Positions 34,791 through 42,443 of a DNA stretch of 42,443 bases are shown here, one piece after another. Location of the stretch: contig JAHHHQ010000003.1 of NCBI GenBank assembly GCA_019359285.1, forward strand, positions 1-42,443. The letters run 5' to 3'. How positions within the stretch are numbered: position 1 is the first letter of the stretch; the number at the start of each line of letters is the position of its first letter. The translations under genes and the position numbers were made by a program. Source of the stretch: Nodosilinea sp. WJT8-NPBG4 (lineage in GTDB: Bacteria; Cyanobacteriota; Cyanobacteriia; Phormidesmidales; Phormidesmidaceae). The notes under the pieces were generated by a model that was not told the origin of the DNA, searched no databases, and was given only the letters and a program-made list of their open reading frames with translations.

Positions 34791-35359
34791 TACCGATCAA
34801 AATTCGCAATCCGCCGCGCCGCGCCAATGCTCTGCTCGCCGGGGCCAAAGGTGACCTCTAATGCCTGCTGGTCGGCAAAGGCGCTAGAGGCTTCGCGGTA
34901 GACGGTGCGGGTGGTGGGTAGGGTACGCCGCTGACCGTTGTAGTCAAAGGTGATGGCGTACTTAACATCCTTGAGCAGCATCGGGTCGGTGCGCTGCTCG
35001 ATGGCTTCGCGCTTACGGGCCTCAAGCTCATCAGCGGTAGGACGCGGGGGCAGGGAGGGCCAATACAGCCCGTTGTCGTCGGGGCCGGTGGCGGCGCCTT
35101 CGGGGCGTACGCCGTTGCGATTGACGAGGGAGTTAGACTCGAAGGTTTCTTGGTGAATGGTTTGGCGGCGGTCAAAGCTGCGGGCGTAGTCGACCTGCCA
35201 GGTTTGGGTAACGGTGGCGGTGGCCTCATAGGTGCCCGTGGTGACGGTGTTGCCGGTAGCAGGGTAGTTTTCGCAGCCTGCTACCAGGCCCAGAGTTAGC
35301 CCTAGCGCGCTGGCCTGAAGCCAATGGGGTACAGAAAACGTAGAAGACAGCGTAGGCAT
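34790..35359 (-). CDS. Lipoprotein of unknown function
   Basis: The chosen start at 35359 gives 189 residues beginning MPTLSSTFSVPHWLQASALG and a lipobox L-V-A-G-C, so the mature protein would be anchored by Cys29 to a membrane. The longer frame upstream has no signal and is unlikely. The rest is polar, with a Thr-rich patch (V-T-T-G-T-Y-E-A-T-A-T-V) near the anchor and no recognised domain. It is convergent with the DUF29 gene. Confidence 0.75.
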   Translation of the reverse strand: MPTLSSTFSVPHWLQASALGLTLGLVAGCENYPATGNTVTTGTYEATATVTQTWQVDYARSFDRRQTIHQETFESNSLVNRNGVRPEGAATGPDDNGLYWPSLPPRPTADELEARKREAIEQRTDPMLLKDVKYAITFDYNGQRRTLPTTRTVYREASSAFADQQALEVTFGPGEQSIGAARRIANFDR

Positions 35360-35783
35360 ATCAACGATCGGTGGTTTGTCAACGGATTGTCTGTATATAG
35401 ACGCTACCAGTGCTTTGTATAGACCGCCTATGTAACGCGGCAGCGGATGAAAGTGGCACAAGAGGATGGTCAACCGGATGAGTCGTTCCTTGCTGTGGCA
35501 GCACTCTTCTCCAGGGTACGGCTTTACGGTTCGGGGGCTAGACGGTAAAAAGTCGGCCACTTTAACCTGGCGTTATCTTGTTAAGACCACTCAACCGCTT
35601 ACGATGGGGCAGGCTACGACAGGTCATCAAACCGTTGCCGGACTTAAATTACGTTGTGTATCGATTTAGTGCATCTGCCTATCGCTGACTGAGTGTATTG
35701 ATCAAACCTGGTGAATACTACGCTCCTGCTTTGGCACATTAAAGTTGCCCGGCTGCCCCCACCGCGCGTCCATATCCCCAGCT
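35360..35783 (+). other. Gene-free interval with a 19-nt repeat
   Basis: No gene is supported. A 67-codon frame at 35466-35669 has no family-like features. Positions 35612-35630 carry GGCTACGACAGGTCATCAA, identical to 7394-7412. The stretch TACGGTTCGGGGGCTAGAC near 35522-35545 superficially resembles the 3' end of a group II intron, but no complete domain V can be drawn. Confidence 0.5.
35612..35630 (+). repeat. 19-nt direct repeat, copy 2
   Basis: It is identical to 7394-7412 and is preceded by GATGGGGCA and followed by ACCGTTGCC. It can form a small stem with GGT/ACC pairing. Confidence 0.85.
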
Positions 35784-38768
35784 ATGACCCAAACGTCGCT
35801 CTCGATTCAACAAACCTTTCAGTCTCTGGAGCCTTTTGATCGGCTGCCTGCCGAGGCGTTACAGCAGCTCTTGCAAACCGCTCAGCCCCTCAAATACCGC
35901 GTCGGTCAGCCGTTGCTGCGGCGGGAGGTACTGACCCAGCAGGTAATTGTGCTACTAGAGGGGCAGGCCCGGCTGCTGGGCTACGACCCGCGCAGTCAGC
36001 AGCCCGTCACTCTAGGGCGCTTTAGCCGGGGTGAAATGCTGGGAGTGATCAGCTTGATTCGCGGGGTGCCCTGCGAAACGGTAATTGCCTCGAGCGAGGT
36101 GCTGGCCCTTACTCTGCCGTCGTACACATTCTTGAGTTTTCTCAACGAGTACCCGGAGTTTGGGGGGGAGGTGCGCGATCGCGTCTATGCGATCGAGGCC
36201 TTTGACCTAGTGGCCGAGCATGCCAAAACCCATGCCCTTGACGTGGGCGATCTCAGGGCCAAGGCCCAGACCGTCTGTGACGAATCGGCGATCGTCACCT
36301 TGCCCACCGGTTCCAATAATCTGGCCCAACTCAATCGCGCCCTTATCTGGGTGCTCAGCGGTGGCACGGTGCTAAACCTCCCCGTGGGCTCAACCCTGGC
36401 GCTCGATCGGCCCGTGGAGATACTCAGCCCCCAAGGAGCGCGGGTGCTAGGCATGACCCCGGCGGTGCTGGCTGAAACCCTGCCCGAACCCTCCGATCTA
36501 GAGCCAGAAGCCGTCGCTCGATCCGTAGAGGTACTGGATGTCAATAACATTCCCTACGCCACCGAGGCCGATCTGGGGCCCCGCGCCCAGGCGTCCTCAG
36601 CCGTAGAAAAGTCGTCGGGCCGCAACTACCCCTTCGCGCGGGGTCGGGGCGAGGTCGATGGCGCGCTGGCCTGCTTCGACATGCTCAGCCAGCAGTTTTC
36701 CATGCCCTTTCGCAAGGACGTGATTCGCCGCATTTTGGCCAACCAGCACGAACGCATGGGCCAGCTGTCGCTGCCGATCTGCGGCTCCGTGAGTGAGATG
36801 ATGGGCCTCAAAACCCAGCTAGTACGCGTGCCCGTAGGGGCCTTCGATCGCCTCAACACCCCCTGCCTGATCCGCTGGCAGGAGAGCTTTGCGGTGCTCT
36901 ACGAAACCAGCGAAAAAGCCTATATTTTGGGCGACCCTGAGGTGGGCGTGATTCGCCGTACCCCTGAGAGCTTTGCCGAGGCCTGGGGCGAGGGCGGAGA
37001 AGTGCTGTTGTTAGAGCCCACCCGCGAAACCCCCCAGCAAAAGTTCGGCCTCCAGTGGTTTTGGCCCTCGATTCAAAAGTACCGCTGGGTGCTGATTGAG
37101 GTGTTTGTGGCCTCGTTCTTTGTGCAGCTGTTTGGCTTGGCCAACCCGCTGATGGTGCAGATCATCATCGACCGAGTGATTGTGCAAAACAGCGTCGATA
37201 CGCTGCAAGTGCTGGGCGTTTTCTTGGTGGTGGTGGCTATTTTTGAGGCCCTGCTCACCAGTTTGCGCACTTATCTGTTCGTCGATACGACCAACCGCAT
37301 CGACATGGCTCTAGGGTCGGAGATCATCGACCACCTGTTTCGCCTGCCCCTGCGCTACTTTGACAAACGCCCAGTGGGCGAGCTCTCCAGCCGCATCAAC
37401 GAGCTAGAGAACATTCGCCAGTTTCTCACCGGCACGGCCCTGACAGTGGTGCTCGATGCGGTGTTTTCGGTGTTGTACATCGTGGTGATGTTCATCTACA
37501 GCTGGGTGCTGACCCTGGTGGCCCTAGCGACGATTCCGCTGTTTGTGCTGGTGACGGCGCTAACCGCCCCCATTGTGCGCAAGCAGCTGCGCATCAAGGC
37601 CGAGCGCAATGCTGCTACCCAGTCGCTGCTGGTGGAGTCACTGTCGGGCATTCAGACCGTCAAGGCGCAGAATATTGAGCTGCGCACCCGCTGGAAGTGG
37701 CAGGAGCGCTACGCCGAATACGTCAGCGCTGGGTTTAACACGGTGTTGACTTCCACCACTGCCAACTCGGCCAGCAACTTTTTGAACAAGCTCTCGGCCC
37801 TGCTGGTGCTGTGGGTGGGAGCTTACCTGGTGCTAGAGGGGCAGCTCACCCTGGGTCAGCTGATTGCCTTTCGCATCATCTCGGGCTACGTGACTGCGCC
37901 GATCTTGCGCTTGGCCCAGCTGTGGCAAAACTTTCAGGAAACGGCCTTGTCTCTGGAGCGGTTGTCTGACATCATTGACCACCCCCAGGAGACCGAGGCT
38001 GACGAGGCCAACCAGATTCCGATGCCCGAGATCACCGGGCAGGTCACCTTTGAGAACGTGGCCTTTCGCTTTGCGCCCTCGGGACCGCTGCAATTGGCCA
38101 GTGTCAGCCTGGAGTTTCCGGCGGGAATTTTCATTGGTGTGGTGGGCCAGAGTGGCTCGGGTAAGAGCACCCTGATGAAGCTGCTGCCGCGCCTCTACGA
38201 GCTAGAGTCGGGCCGCATTCTGATCGACCACTACGACATCAGCAAGGTCGAGCTGCATTCGCTGCGGCGGCAGATCGGCATCGTGCCGCAGGATAGCCTG
38301 CTGTTTGAGGGCACCATTCAGGAGAACATCTCGCTCACCAACCCTGACGCCGAGCCCAGCGTGATTATTGAGGCGGCAAAAATTGCCTGCTGCCACGATT
38401 TCATTATGGATTTACCCCTGGGCTACAATACCCGCGTCGGCGAACGGGGCTCGACCCTCTCGGGGGGGCAGCGACAAAGAATCGCGATCGCTCGCACCAT
38501 TCTGCAAAACCCACGTCTGCTAATTTTGGATGAAGCCACCAGCGCCCTCGACTACGACACCGAGCACCAGGTCTCGATGAACCTCAAAGGCTGGGCTGAG
38601 GGCCGCACGGTGTTCTTCATTACCCACCGGCTTAACACTATTCAGCAGGCCGACCAGATTTTGGTGATGGAGCAGGGCTCAGCGGTCGAGCTGGGCACCC
38701 ACGCCGAGCTGATGGAGCTTCAGGGTCGCTATTTCACTCTTTACCAGCAGCAGCTCAGTGGTGTCTAG
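35784..38768 (+). CDS. Type I secretion ABC transporter with CNB and C39-like domains
   Basis: Residues are counted from the longest frame at 35745; the likely start is its Met14. Order: cyclic-nucleotide-binding-like N-terminal domain (about 22-150), an alpha/beta stretch (175-275), C39-peptidase-like domain (about 300-430), six-helix membrane domain (about 448-720), and ATPase domain (about 765-1000) with Walker A G-Q-S-G-S-G-K-S-T (801-809), L-S-G-G-Q (905-909) and L-L-I-L-D-E-A-T-S-A (925-934). The C39 Cys position is Gly306 (D-G-A-L-A-C-F-D-M instead of D-C-G) and the catalytic His position is Ser381. The domain should therefore bind but not cut, as in HlyB. The gene lies upstream of an HlyD adaptor gene. 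Confidence 0.92.
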   Translation: MTQTSLSIQQTFQSLEPFDRLPAEALQQLLQTAQPLKYRVGQPLLRREVLTQQVIVLLEGQARLLGYDPRSQQPVTLGRFSRGEMLGVISLIRGVPCETVIASSEVLALTLPSYTFLSFLNEYPEFGGEVRDRVYAIEAFDLVAEHAKTHALDVGDLRAKAQTVCDESAIVTLPTGSNNLAQLNRALIWVLSGGTVLNLPVGSTLALDRPVEILSPQGARVLGMTPAVLAETLPEPSDLEPEAVARSVEVLDVNNIPYATEADLGPRAQASSAVEKSSGRNYPFARGRGEVDGALACFDMLSQQFSMPFRKDVIRRILANQHERMGQLSLPICGSVSEMMGLKTQLVRVPVGAFDRLNTPCLIRWQESFAVLYETSEKAYILGDPEVGVIRRTPESFAEAWGEGGEVLLLEPTRETPQQKFGLQWFWPSIQKYRWVLIEVFVASFFVQLFGLANPLMVQIIIDRVIVQNSVDTLQVLGVFLVVVAIFEALLTSLRTYLFVDTTNRIDMALGSEIIDHLFRLPLRYFDKRPVGELSSRINELENIRQFLTGTALTVVLDAVFSVLYIVVMFIYSWVLTLVALATIPLFVLVTALTAPIVRKQLRIKAERNAATQSLLVESLSGIQTVKAQNIELRTRWKWQERYAEYVSAGFNTVLTSTTANSASNFLNKLSALLVLWVGAYLVLEGQLTLGQLIAFRIISGYVTAPILRLAQLWQNFQETALSLERLSDIIDHPQETEADEANQIPMPEITGQVTFENVAFRFAPSGPLQLASVSLEFPAGIFIGVVGQSGSGKSTLMKLLPRLYELESGRILIDHYDISKVELHSLRRQIGIVPQDSLLFEGTIQENISLTNPDAEPSVIIEAAKIACCHDFIMDLPLGYNTRVGERGSTLSGGQRQRIAIARTILQNPRLLILDEATSALDYDTEHQVSMNLKGWAEGRTVFFITHRLNTIQQADQILVMEQGSAVELGTHAELMELQGRYFTLYQQQLSGV

Positions 38769-38801
38769 GCAGCACTTTAGAACTTAGCAACAGATAAATT
38801 T

Positions 38802-38850
38802 TGAGTTTTTAGTTTTGAGGTCTGAATTTAATTCCTCAATTCAAAACTCA
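38802..38850 (+). terminator. Possible hairpin after the ABC transporter gene
   Basis: TGAGTTTT (38802-38809) pairs with AAAACTCA (38843-38850), and TTGAGG (38815-38820) with CCTCAA (38834-38839), leaving small internal bulges. The loop is AT-rich. No long T-run follows, so it may be a partial terminator or attenuator between the exporter and the HlyD gene. Confidence 0.45.
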
Positions 38851-38911
38851 GCCTTCAAAACTCCCCATCCACCCTCCACCCCCTACCCCCTACTTCCCCA
38901 ATCCCCCACCC
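38851..38911. repeat. C-rich low-complexity spacer before the HlyD gene
   Basis: The sequence CTCCCCATCCACCCTCCACC and further CCCCTACC/CCCCAATC units lie directly before the ATG at 38912. They leave no usable Shine-Dalgarno motif next to the start. Confidence 0.65.
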
Positions 38912-40435
38912 ATGGTTCGTATCAACAGCATTCCCCCCACCCCACCCCCCACGCCTGACCAAAACGGCAATGTTGTGCTGGCCAACCAGCCCTCGCGGCA
39001 AAAGGTGCAGTTCGACAAGCCGGTAATTCTGCGTCAGTCGCCCCGCTGGTCGCGGGCAGTAGTGTGGAGCTTGGTCGGGGTGACAGCGTTTACCTTGGCC
39101 TGGGCCTGTTTGGCTAAATTTGAGGAGGCCATACCGGCCCAGGGCAAGCTAGAGCCCAAGGGCATGGTGCAGCCGGTGCAGGCTCCGGTGGGCGGCGTAG
39201 TGCGCGAGGTGCTGGTAACCGAGGGACAGGCGGTGGAGGTGGGCGACCCGCTGCTGCGGTTTGACCCCGAGACCACCCAAGCCCAGCTCACCTCGCTGGA
39301 GACCATTCGCACTAAGGTGCGGGAAGAGAATGCCTACTATAAATCGCAGCTAACCAACAACGTTGATGCCAGTGCCCCAGTGAATATTGCCCCCGGTTTG
39401 GTGCAGTTGACCAGCAACCGCGCCGCCCTGGTGGCTGAAAACGCCCTCTACCGCGCCCAGCTAGCGGGGGACGTGACCGGGGAAAGCTTGCCTGTCGCCC
39501 AGCGCGATCGCCTGCGGGCCTCTAATGCCGAACTCAACTCGCGTCTCAGCATTGCTAATTTGGAGGTTGACCAACTGCGTCGCCAGCTCACCCAAACCGA
39601 GGCCCAGCTGGCCAATGCCCGCGATGCGCTGCGGGTCAACCAAAATATTCTCGATCGCATTCGGCCGCTGTATGAGGCTGGGGGCATTGGCGAAATTCAA
39701 TACCTTCAGCAGGAGCAGGAGGTGAACAACCGTCAGACCGAGGTCAATAGCCTAGTGGAAGAGGCGCAGCGGCTGGAGCTGGCGATCGCCCAAGCCCAGG
39801 AGCAATTTCGCAACACCTCGATCGCCTCCCAGGATGACTTGCAGCAGCGTATCGCCGCCAACGATAACCAGATCGCCACCATCGACAGCCAGCTGACTAA
39901 AACCATTCTCGAAAACGACAACCGTCTGCAAGAGCTCGACAGCCAGATTGCCCAGCTTCAGCAGACCCTCACCTACCAAGAGCTGCGCGCCCCGGTAAAC
40001 GGCACGGTGTTTAACCTCAAGGCCAACCAGGCGGGCTATGTGGCCAACTCCACCGAGCCGATTCTTGAAATCGTGCCCAGCGATGCCTTGGTGGCGCGGG
40101 TGTTTATCACCAACCGCGACATTGGCTTCGTGCGCGAGGGCATGGAGGTCGATGTCCGCATTGACTCATTCCCCTACAGCGAGTTTGGCGATGTGAAAGG
40201 CACCCTGACCCGGATTGGCTCTGATGCGCTGCCCCCCGACCAGATCAACCCCACCTTTCGCTTTCCGGCAGAGATTACCCTGGGCGATCAGGTGATTGCG
40301 ATCGATGGGCAGCCTGTGAAGCTGCAATCGGGCATGTCGCTAAGCGCCAATATCAAGACCCGACCTCGGCGAGTGATCACCATCTTCTCTGACCTGTTTG
40401 TGCGCAAAATCGACACGATTAAGACAGGCGGTTAG
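38912..40435 (+). CDS. HlyD-family membrane-fusion adaptor
   Basis: The protein links the inner-membrane exporter to an outer-membrane TolC-like channel. Residues 1-45 are cytoplasmic, a membrane helix lies at about 50-70, the first lipoyl half at 88-120 (P-A-Q-G-K-L-E and G-G-V-V-R-E-V-L-V-T-E-G), a long coiled coil at 125-350, and the second lipoyl half plus beta-barrel at 352-490 (A-P-V-N-G-T-V-F-N-L). It is 507 residues long, usual for HlyD. It follows the ABC exporter by 143 bases. No TolC gene or obvious secreted RTX substrate is in the window. Confidence 0.93.
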   Translation: MVRINSIPPTPPPTPDQNGNVVLANQPSRQKVQFDKPVILRQSPRWSRAVVWSLVGVTAFTLAWACLAKFEEAIPAQGKLEPKGMVQPVQAPVGGVVREVLVTEGQAVEVGDPLLRFDPETTQAQLTSLETIRTKVREENAYYKSQLTNNVDASAPVNIAPGLVQLTSNRAALVAENALYRAQLAGDVTGESLPVAQRDRLRASNAELNSRLSIANLEVDQLRRQLTQTEAQLANARDALRVNQNILDRIRPLYEAGGIGEIQYLQQEQEVNNRQTEVNSLVEEAQRLELAIAQAQEQFRNTSIASQDDLQQRIAANDNQIATIDSQLTKTILENDNRLQELDSQIAQLQQTLTYQELRAPVNGTVFNLKANQAGYVANSTEPILEIVPSDALVARVFITNRDIGFVREGMEVDVRIDSFPYSEFGDVKGTLTRIGSDALPPDQINPTFRFPAEITLGDQVIAIDGQPVKLQSGMSLSANIKTRPRRVITIFSDLFVRKIDTIKTGG

Positions 40436-40620
40436 CAACTCAGGCCGCGCTTGAAGCTATTACAAATGCAGGTTTTAGGTTTGAGGTACAGGGTTTAAGG
40501 CTGCACCTCACGCCCTAAACCTTGCACTTTAGATCCCTTTTTCCAGCCTGTCTCCTCCCAGGCCAACTCTTTCCGTGGCGACTCATTCATAGAAAAAGCA
40601 GACTAAGTCAGCTCGATTTG

Positions 40621-40636
40621 ATAGAATAGCGTCTAT
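40621..40636 (+). promoter_or_regulatory. Candidate LysR autoregulatory operator
   Basis: ATAGA (40621-40625) and TCTAT (40632-40636) form a 5-bp inverted repeat with a 6-base spacer, close to the T-N11-A pattern of LysR-type sites. It lies 38 bases before the TTG start of the LysR gene. The role is inferred. Confidence 0.5.
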
Positions 40637-40673
40637 GTAAAAAGCGCCGTTGCTTGATTGGGGAGGTCGTTCG

Positions 40674-41648
40674 TTGATTCATGCCACGCTGCACCAGCTT
40701 AAGGTTTTTGAAGCAACTGCCCGCCACGGCAGCTTTACCCGGGCCGCCGAAGAACTCTACCTGACCCAGCCCACGGTGTCGATTCAGGTGAAGCAGCTGA
40801 CCAAGGCGGTGGGGCTACCTCTGTTTGAACAGATCGGCAAGCGCCTCTACCTCACCCAGGCAGGGCAAAAGCTGTTGGAAACCTGCCAGGAAATTTTTGA
40901 CGGCCTCGACCAGTTTGAGATGGCGGTGTCTGACATCAAGGGTCTCAAACAGGGCCAACTGCGCCTGGCGGTAATCACCACGGCCAAATATTTTGTGCCC
41001 CGGCTATTGGGACCATTTTGTCAGCGGTTCCCCGGCATTGATATTTCGCTGAAGGTGACGAACCACCAGCAGATTCAAGAGCGCATGGCCAACAACGATG
41101 ACGATCTCTACATCATCAGTACGCCGCCCGAGCAGCCCGATCTGAAGATCTACCCCTTTCTTGAAAACCCCCTGGTGGTGCTGGGCCCGCAGGATCACCC
41201 GCTGGTGGGCAAGGCGCGATCGCCCATCAGCGTTCTCGATGGCGAGCAGTTCATCATGCGCGAGCCGGGGTCGGGCACCCGCCATGCGGTGCAAAAGCTG
41301 TTTGCCGAGCACGATGTGAATGTGAAGGTCCGGCTGGAGCTAGGCAGCAACGAGGCGATCAAGCAGGCGATCGCAGGTGGTCTGGGCATCTCGGTGCTGT
41401 CGCTGCACACCATTATCTCTGAGGGCACTAGGGGTGAGTTTGCCATCCTTGATGTTGACCATTTTCCCATCGATCGCCACTGGTATGTAGCCCACCTAGC
41501 GGGTAAGCAGCTTTCCGTAGTGTCGCAAGCATTTTTGAGCTACCTGCTAGAGGAAAGCCACACTCTAGTGGAAAACCTGCTGCCGGGGATTAACCGGGCA
41601 CCGGCCGCGATTGATCCCAAGAGTGCAGAGCTCCTGACCAAGGTCTGA
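40674..41648 (+). CDS. LysR-type regulator, CmpR/RbcR-like
   Basis: It is a DNA-binding regulator with an N-terminal winged helix-turn-helix (about 1-60: L-H-Q-L-K-V-F-E-A-T-A-R-H-G-S-F-T-R-A-A-E-E-L) and a C-terminal effector domain that senses metabolites such as RuBP or 2-phosphoglycolate in relatives. The start L-H-Q-L-K-x-F and T-Q-P-T-V-S-I-Q-V-K-Q-L-T match the CmpR/RbcR/NdhR group that controls CO2 uptake and fixation genes. Its target is unknown. I chose TTG 40674 (M-I-H-A-T-L-H-Q-L-K) because GGGGAGG lies 7 bases upstream. A TTG 8 codons upstream is also open. Confidence 0.9.
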   Translation: MIHATLHQLKVFEATARHGSFTRAAEELYLTQPTVSIQVKQLTKAVGLPLFEQIGKRLYLTQAGQKLLETCQEIFDGLDQFEMAVSDIKGLKQGQLRLAVITTAKYFVPRLLGPFCQRFPGIDISLKVTNHQQIQERMANNDDDLYIISTPPEQPDLKIYPFLENPLVVLGPQDHPLVGKARSPISVLDGEQFIMREPGSGTRHAVQKLFAEHDVNVKVRLELGSNEAIKQAIAGGLGISVLSLHTIISEGTRGEFAILDVDHFPIDRHWYVAHLAGKQLSVVSQAFLSYLLEESHTLVENLLPGINRAPAAIDPKSAELLTKV

Positions 41649-41832
41649 AAGTAAAACTAGTGCAAAACTAAGGGGGTTAACCCTTTCTTTAAAGGGAGAT
41701 CGCTATCTTAGTGAAAAATAGTTTCATCCTTCGATGAGTTTCTTTGAGCAAGAGTTTTGATCCTTTTGCCCTTTTCCTTTGGAAAGCCGCAGGCGTCTAT
41801 AAAAAGTGGAATTATTGCAGTGGACGGGATGG

Positions 41833-42375
41833 TTAGGACAGTTTTTTGAAGGCATCATCGACGGCGTCCCAGAGGGTATCGAAAGCGCTGAGCGTCTTGC
41901 GCAGATGGTGTTTTAGCCGTGCCCAGAACTTTTCAATCTTGTTGAAGTCCGGGGAGTAGGGTGGTAGGAACAGAACGGTGCAGCCGGCCTGCTCAATCAA
42001 GTCCTGCGTGTGCTGAGACTTGTGGAAGGTGGCATTGTCCATCACGACGACTTGGCCAAGGCTCAGTTCAGGCACCAGGTAGCGCTCAACCCACGCCTCG
42101 AACAAGCGGGTGTCGCAGTGTCCCTGATAGGTCATCGGGGCAACGACTGCTCGATTGCACCAGCCCGCCACCATGCTGATGCGCTGGGTTCGATGCCCCA
42201 CTTTGAGGGCGTGAAAGCGCTCAGCAGGAGCGCAGTATCCGTAGGGATAGTCTTCGGTGTCATCGACGCCAGCTTCGTCGAGGTACACCACCTGAGCGGC
42301 CTCATGGCGAGCAAGCTGGGTCAAAAAGTCTCGGCGTTCAGCCTCGTTGCGTTCTCGGTAGCCATAGGTCTTTTT
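41833..42375 (-). CDS. IS630 transposase, catalytic part in the -1 frame (OrfB)
   Basis: The DDE-type enzyme cuts and joins the IS ends. Catalytic acidic residues are visible in V-Y-L-D-E-A-G, V-V-M-D-N-A-T-F-H and F-N-K-I-E-K-F-W. The frame opens only after a TAA at 42376-42378, which overlaps a run of seven A (minus strand, 42371-42377). The catalytic part can therefore be made only by -1 slippage on that run. After the slip, the frame reads K-T-Y-G-Y-R-E-R, the usual IS630 sequence. Confidence 0.88.
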   Translation of the reverse strand, partial: KKTYGYRERNEAERRDFLTQLARHEAAQVVYLDEAGVDDTEDYPYGYCAPAERFHALKVGHRTQRISMVAGWCNRAVVAPMTYQGHCDTRLFEAWVERYLVPELSLGQVVVMDNATFHKSQHTQDLIEQAGCTVLFLPPYSPDFNKIEKFWARLKHHLRKTLSAFDTLWDAVDDAFKKLS

Positions 42376-42443
42376 TTACGGGTGAACCCAATGCGCTTCA
42401 GCGCTTTGCCGATGGTGCGATTTGTAATGGCTTCAGCCCATCG
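42321..42443 (-). CDS. IS630 transposase, DNA-binding part (OrfA), 3' end
   Basis: The frame from the right edge reads R-W-A-E-A-I-T-N-R-T-I-G-K-A-L-K-R-I-G-F, then T-R-K-K and stops at TGA (42321-42323) after passing the A-run. It is the second helix-turn-helix part of the IS630 transposase. The N-terminus lies outside the window. Confidence 0.82.
   Translation of the reverse strand, partial: RWAEAITNRTIGKALKRIGFTRKKRPMATENATRLNAETF

Larger units (their letters stand above)
41805..42443 (-). mobile_element. IS630-family element, 3' part, cut by window edge
   Basis: The element's downstream inverted repeat AGTGGAATTATTGC lies at 41805-41818 and pairs imperfectly with the left-edge copy. A TA target-type dinucleotide is at 41798-41801. 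The rest of the element runs off the right edge. The orientation is the same as the left-edge IS630 fragment. Confidence 0.75.

Noticed and set aside
35466..35669. 67-codon plus-strand frame before the ABC transporter
   Set aside because: It has no leader-peptide double-glycine motif and no similarity I recognise, so it is not supported as a secreted substrate.

Overview
The window is chromosomal DNA of a cyanobacterium. The evidence is the repeated HIP1 octamer GCGATCGC, photosystem I subunit PsaM, the beta-carotene hydroxylase CrtR, a carboxysomal-type beta-carbonic anhydrase (CcaA), a ClpP/ClpR pair, a CmpR/RbcR-like LysR regulator and a decayed CP12 gene. Moderately high GC, C-rich low-complexity spacers and the gene set suggest a filamentous or unicellular beta-cyanobacterium of the Leptolyngbya/Synechococcales type. 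That lineage is an inference.

Layout. 1-280: the 5' end of an IS630-family transposase runs off the left edge, beside a 57-residue membrane ORF that looks like the truncated N-terminus of a gene. 526-7350: a glutathione S-transferase (+), then a minus-strand housekeeping block argB, aroK, lapA-like, ubiX, RNase R. 7351-7876: no gene, but a strongly structured, probably RNA-encoding segment resembling part of a group II intron. 7877-10783: phoU (-), the 31-residue psaM (+), a bidirectional terminator, and pyk (-) with a C-terminal PEP-utiliser-type domain. 11111-18269: crtR (+), aroH and sppA (-), an EamA exporter (+), a PG-binding/HEAT-repeat membrane protein (+), a GT4 glycosyltransferase (+) and a J-domain protein (-). 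18346-21274: clpP and clpR (-), a CsbD-like stress protein (+) and a GT2 glycosyltransferase (+). 21387-25141: an ABC exporter and a Cache-HAMP-GGDEF diguanylate cyclase. 25142-25802: a gene-free block of degenerate repeats. 25803-27494: a pentapeptide-repeat protein with patchy base composition. 27776-31623: a gamma-glutamylcyclotransferase-like protein, trpB, a DUF29 protein, an RNase D-like exonuclease, a cysteine-less CP12 relic interrupted by an amber codon, and an RRM protein whose ribosome-binding site lies in a leader hairpin. 31782-35359: an FG-GAP-like exported protein and a membrane protein (-), ccaA and a second DUF29 gene (+), and a lipoprotein (-). 35784-40435: a type I secretion pair, a CNB/C39-like ABC transporter without peptidase residues followed by an HlyD adaptor. 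40674-41648: the LysR regulator. 41805-42443: a second, partial IS630 element whose transposase needs a -1 frameshift on a run of seven A.

Most genes are core metabolism and house-keeping. Several relate to photosynthesis and inorganic carbon use (psaM, crtR, ccaA, the LysR regulator, the CP12 relic) but they do not form one operon. The accessory features most worth attention are the CP12 relic, the rbp leader hairpin, the structured RNA-like segment at 7.4 kb with a 19-nt match at 35.6 kb, the pentapeptide-repeat gene with its repeat-rich upstream region, and the secretion pair with an inactivated C39 domain. I see no CRISPR array, tRNA or rRNA, and no clear multi-gene defence island. Both edges lie inside IS630 elements, which suggests that the sequence was cut or assembled at repeats.
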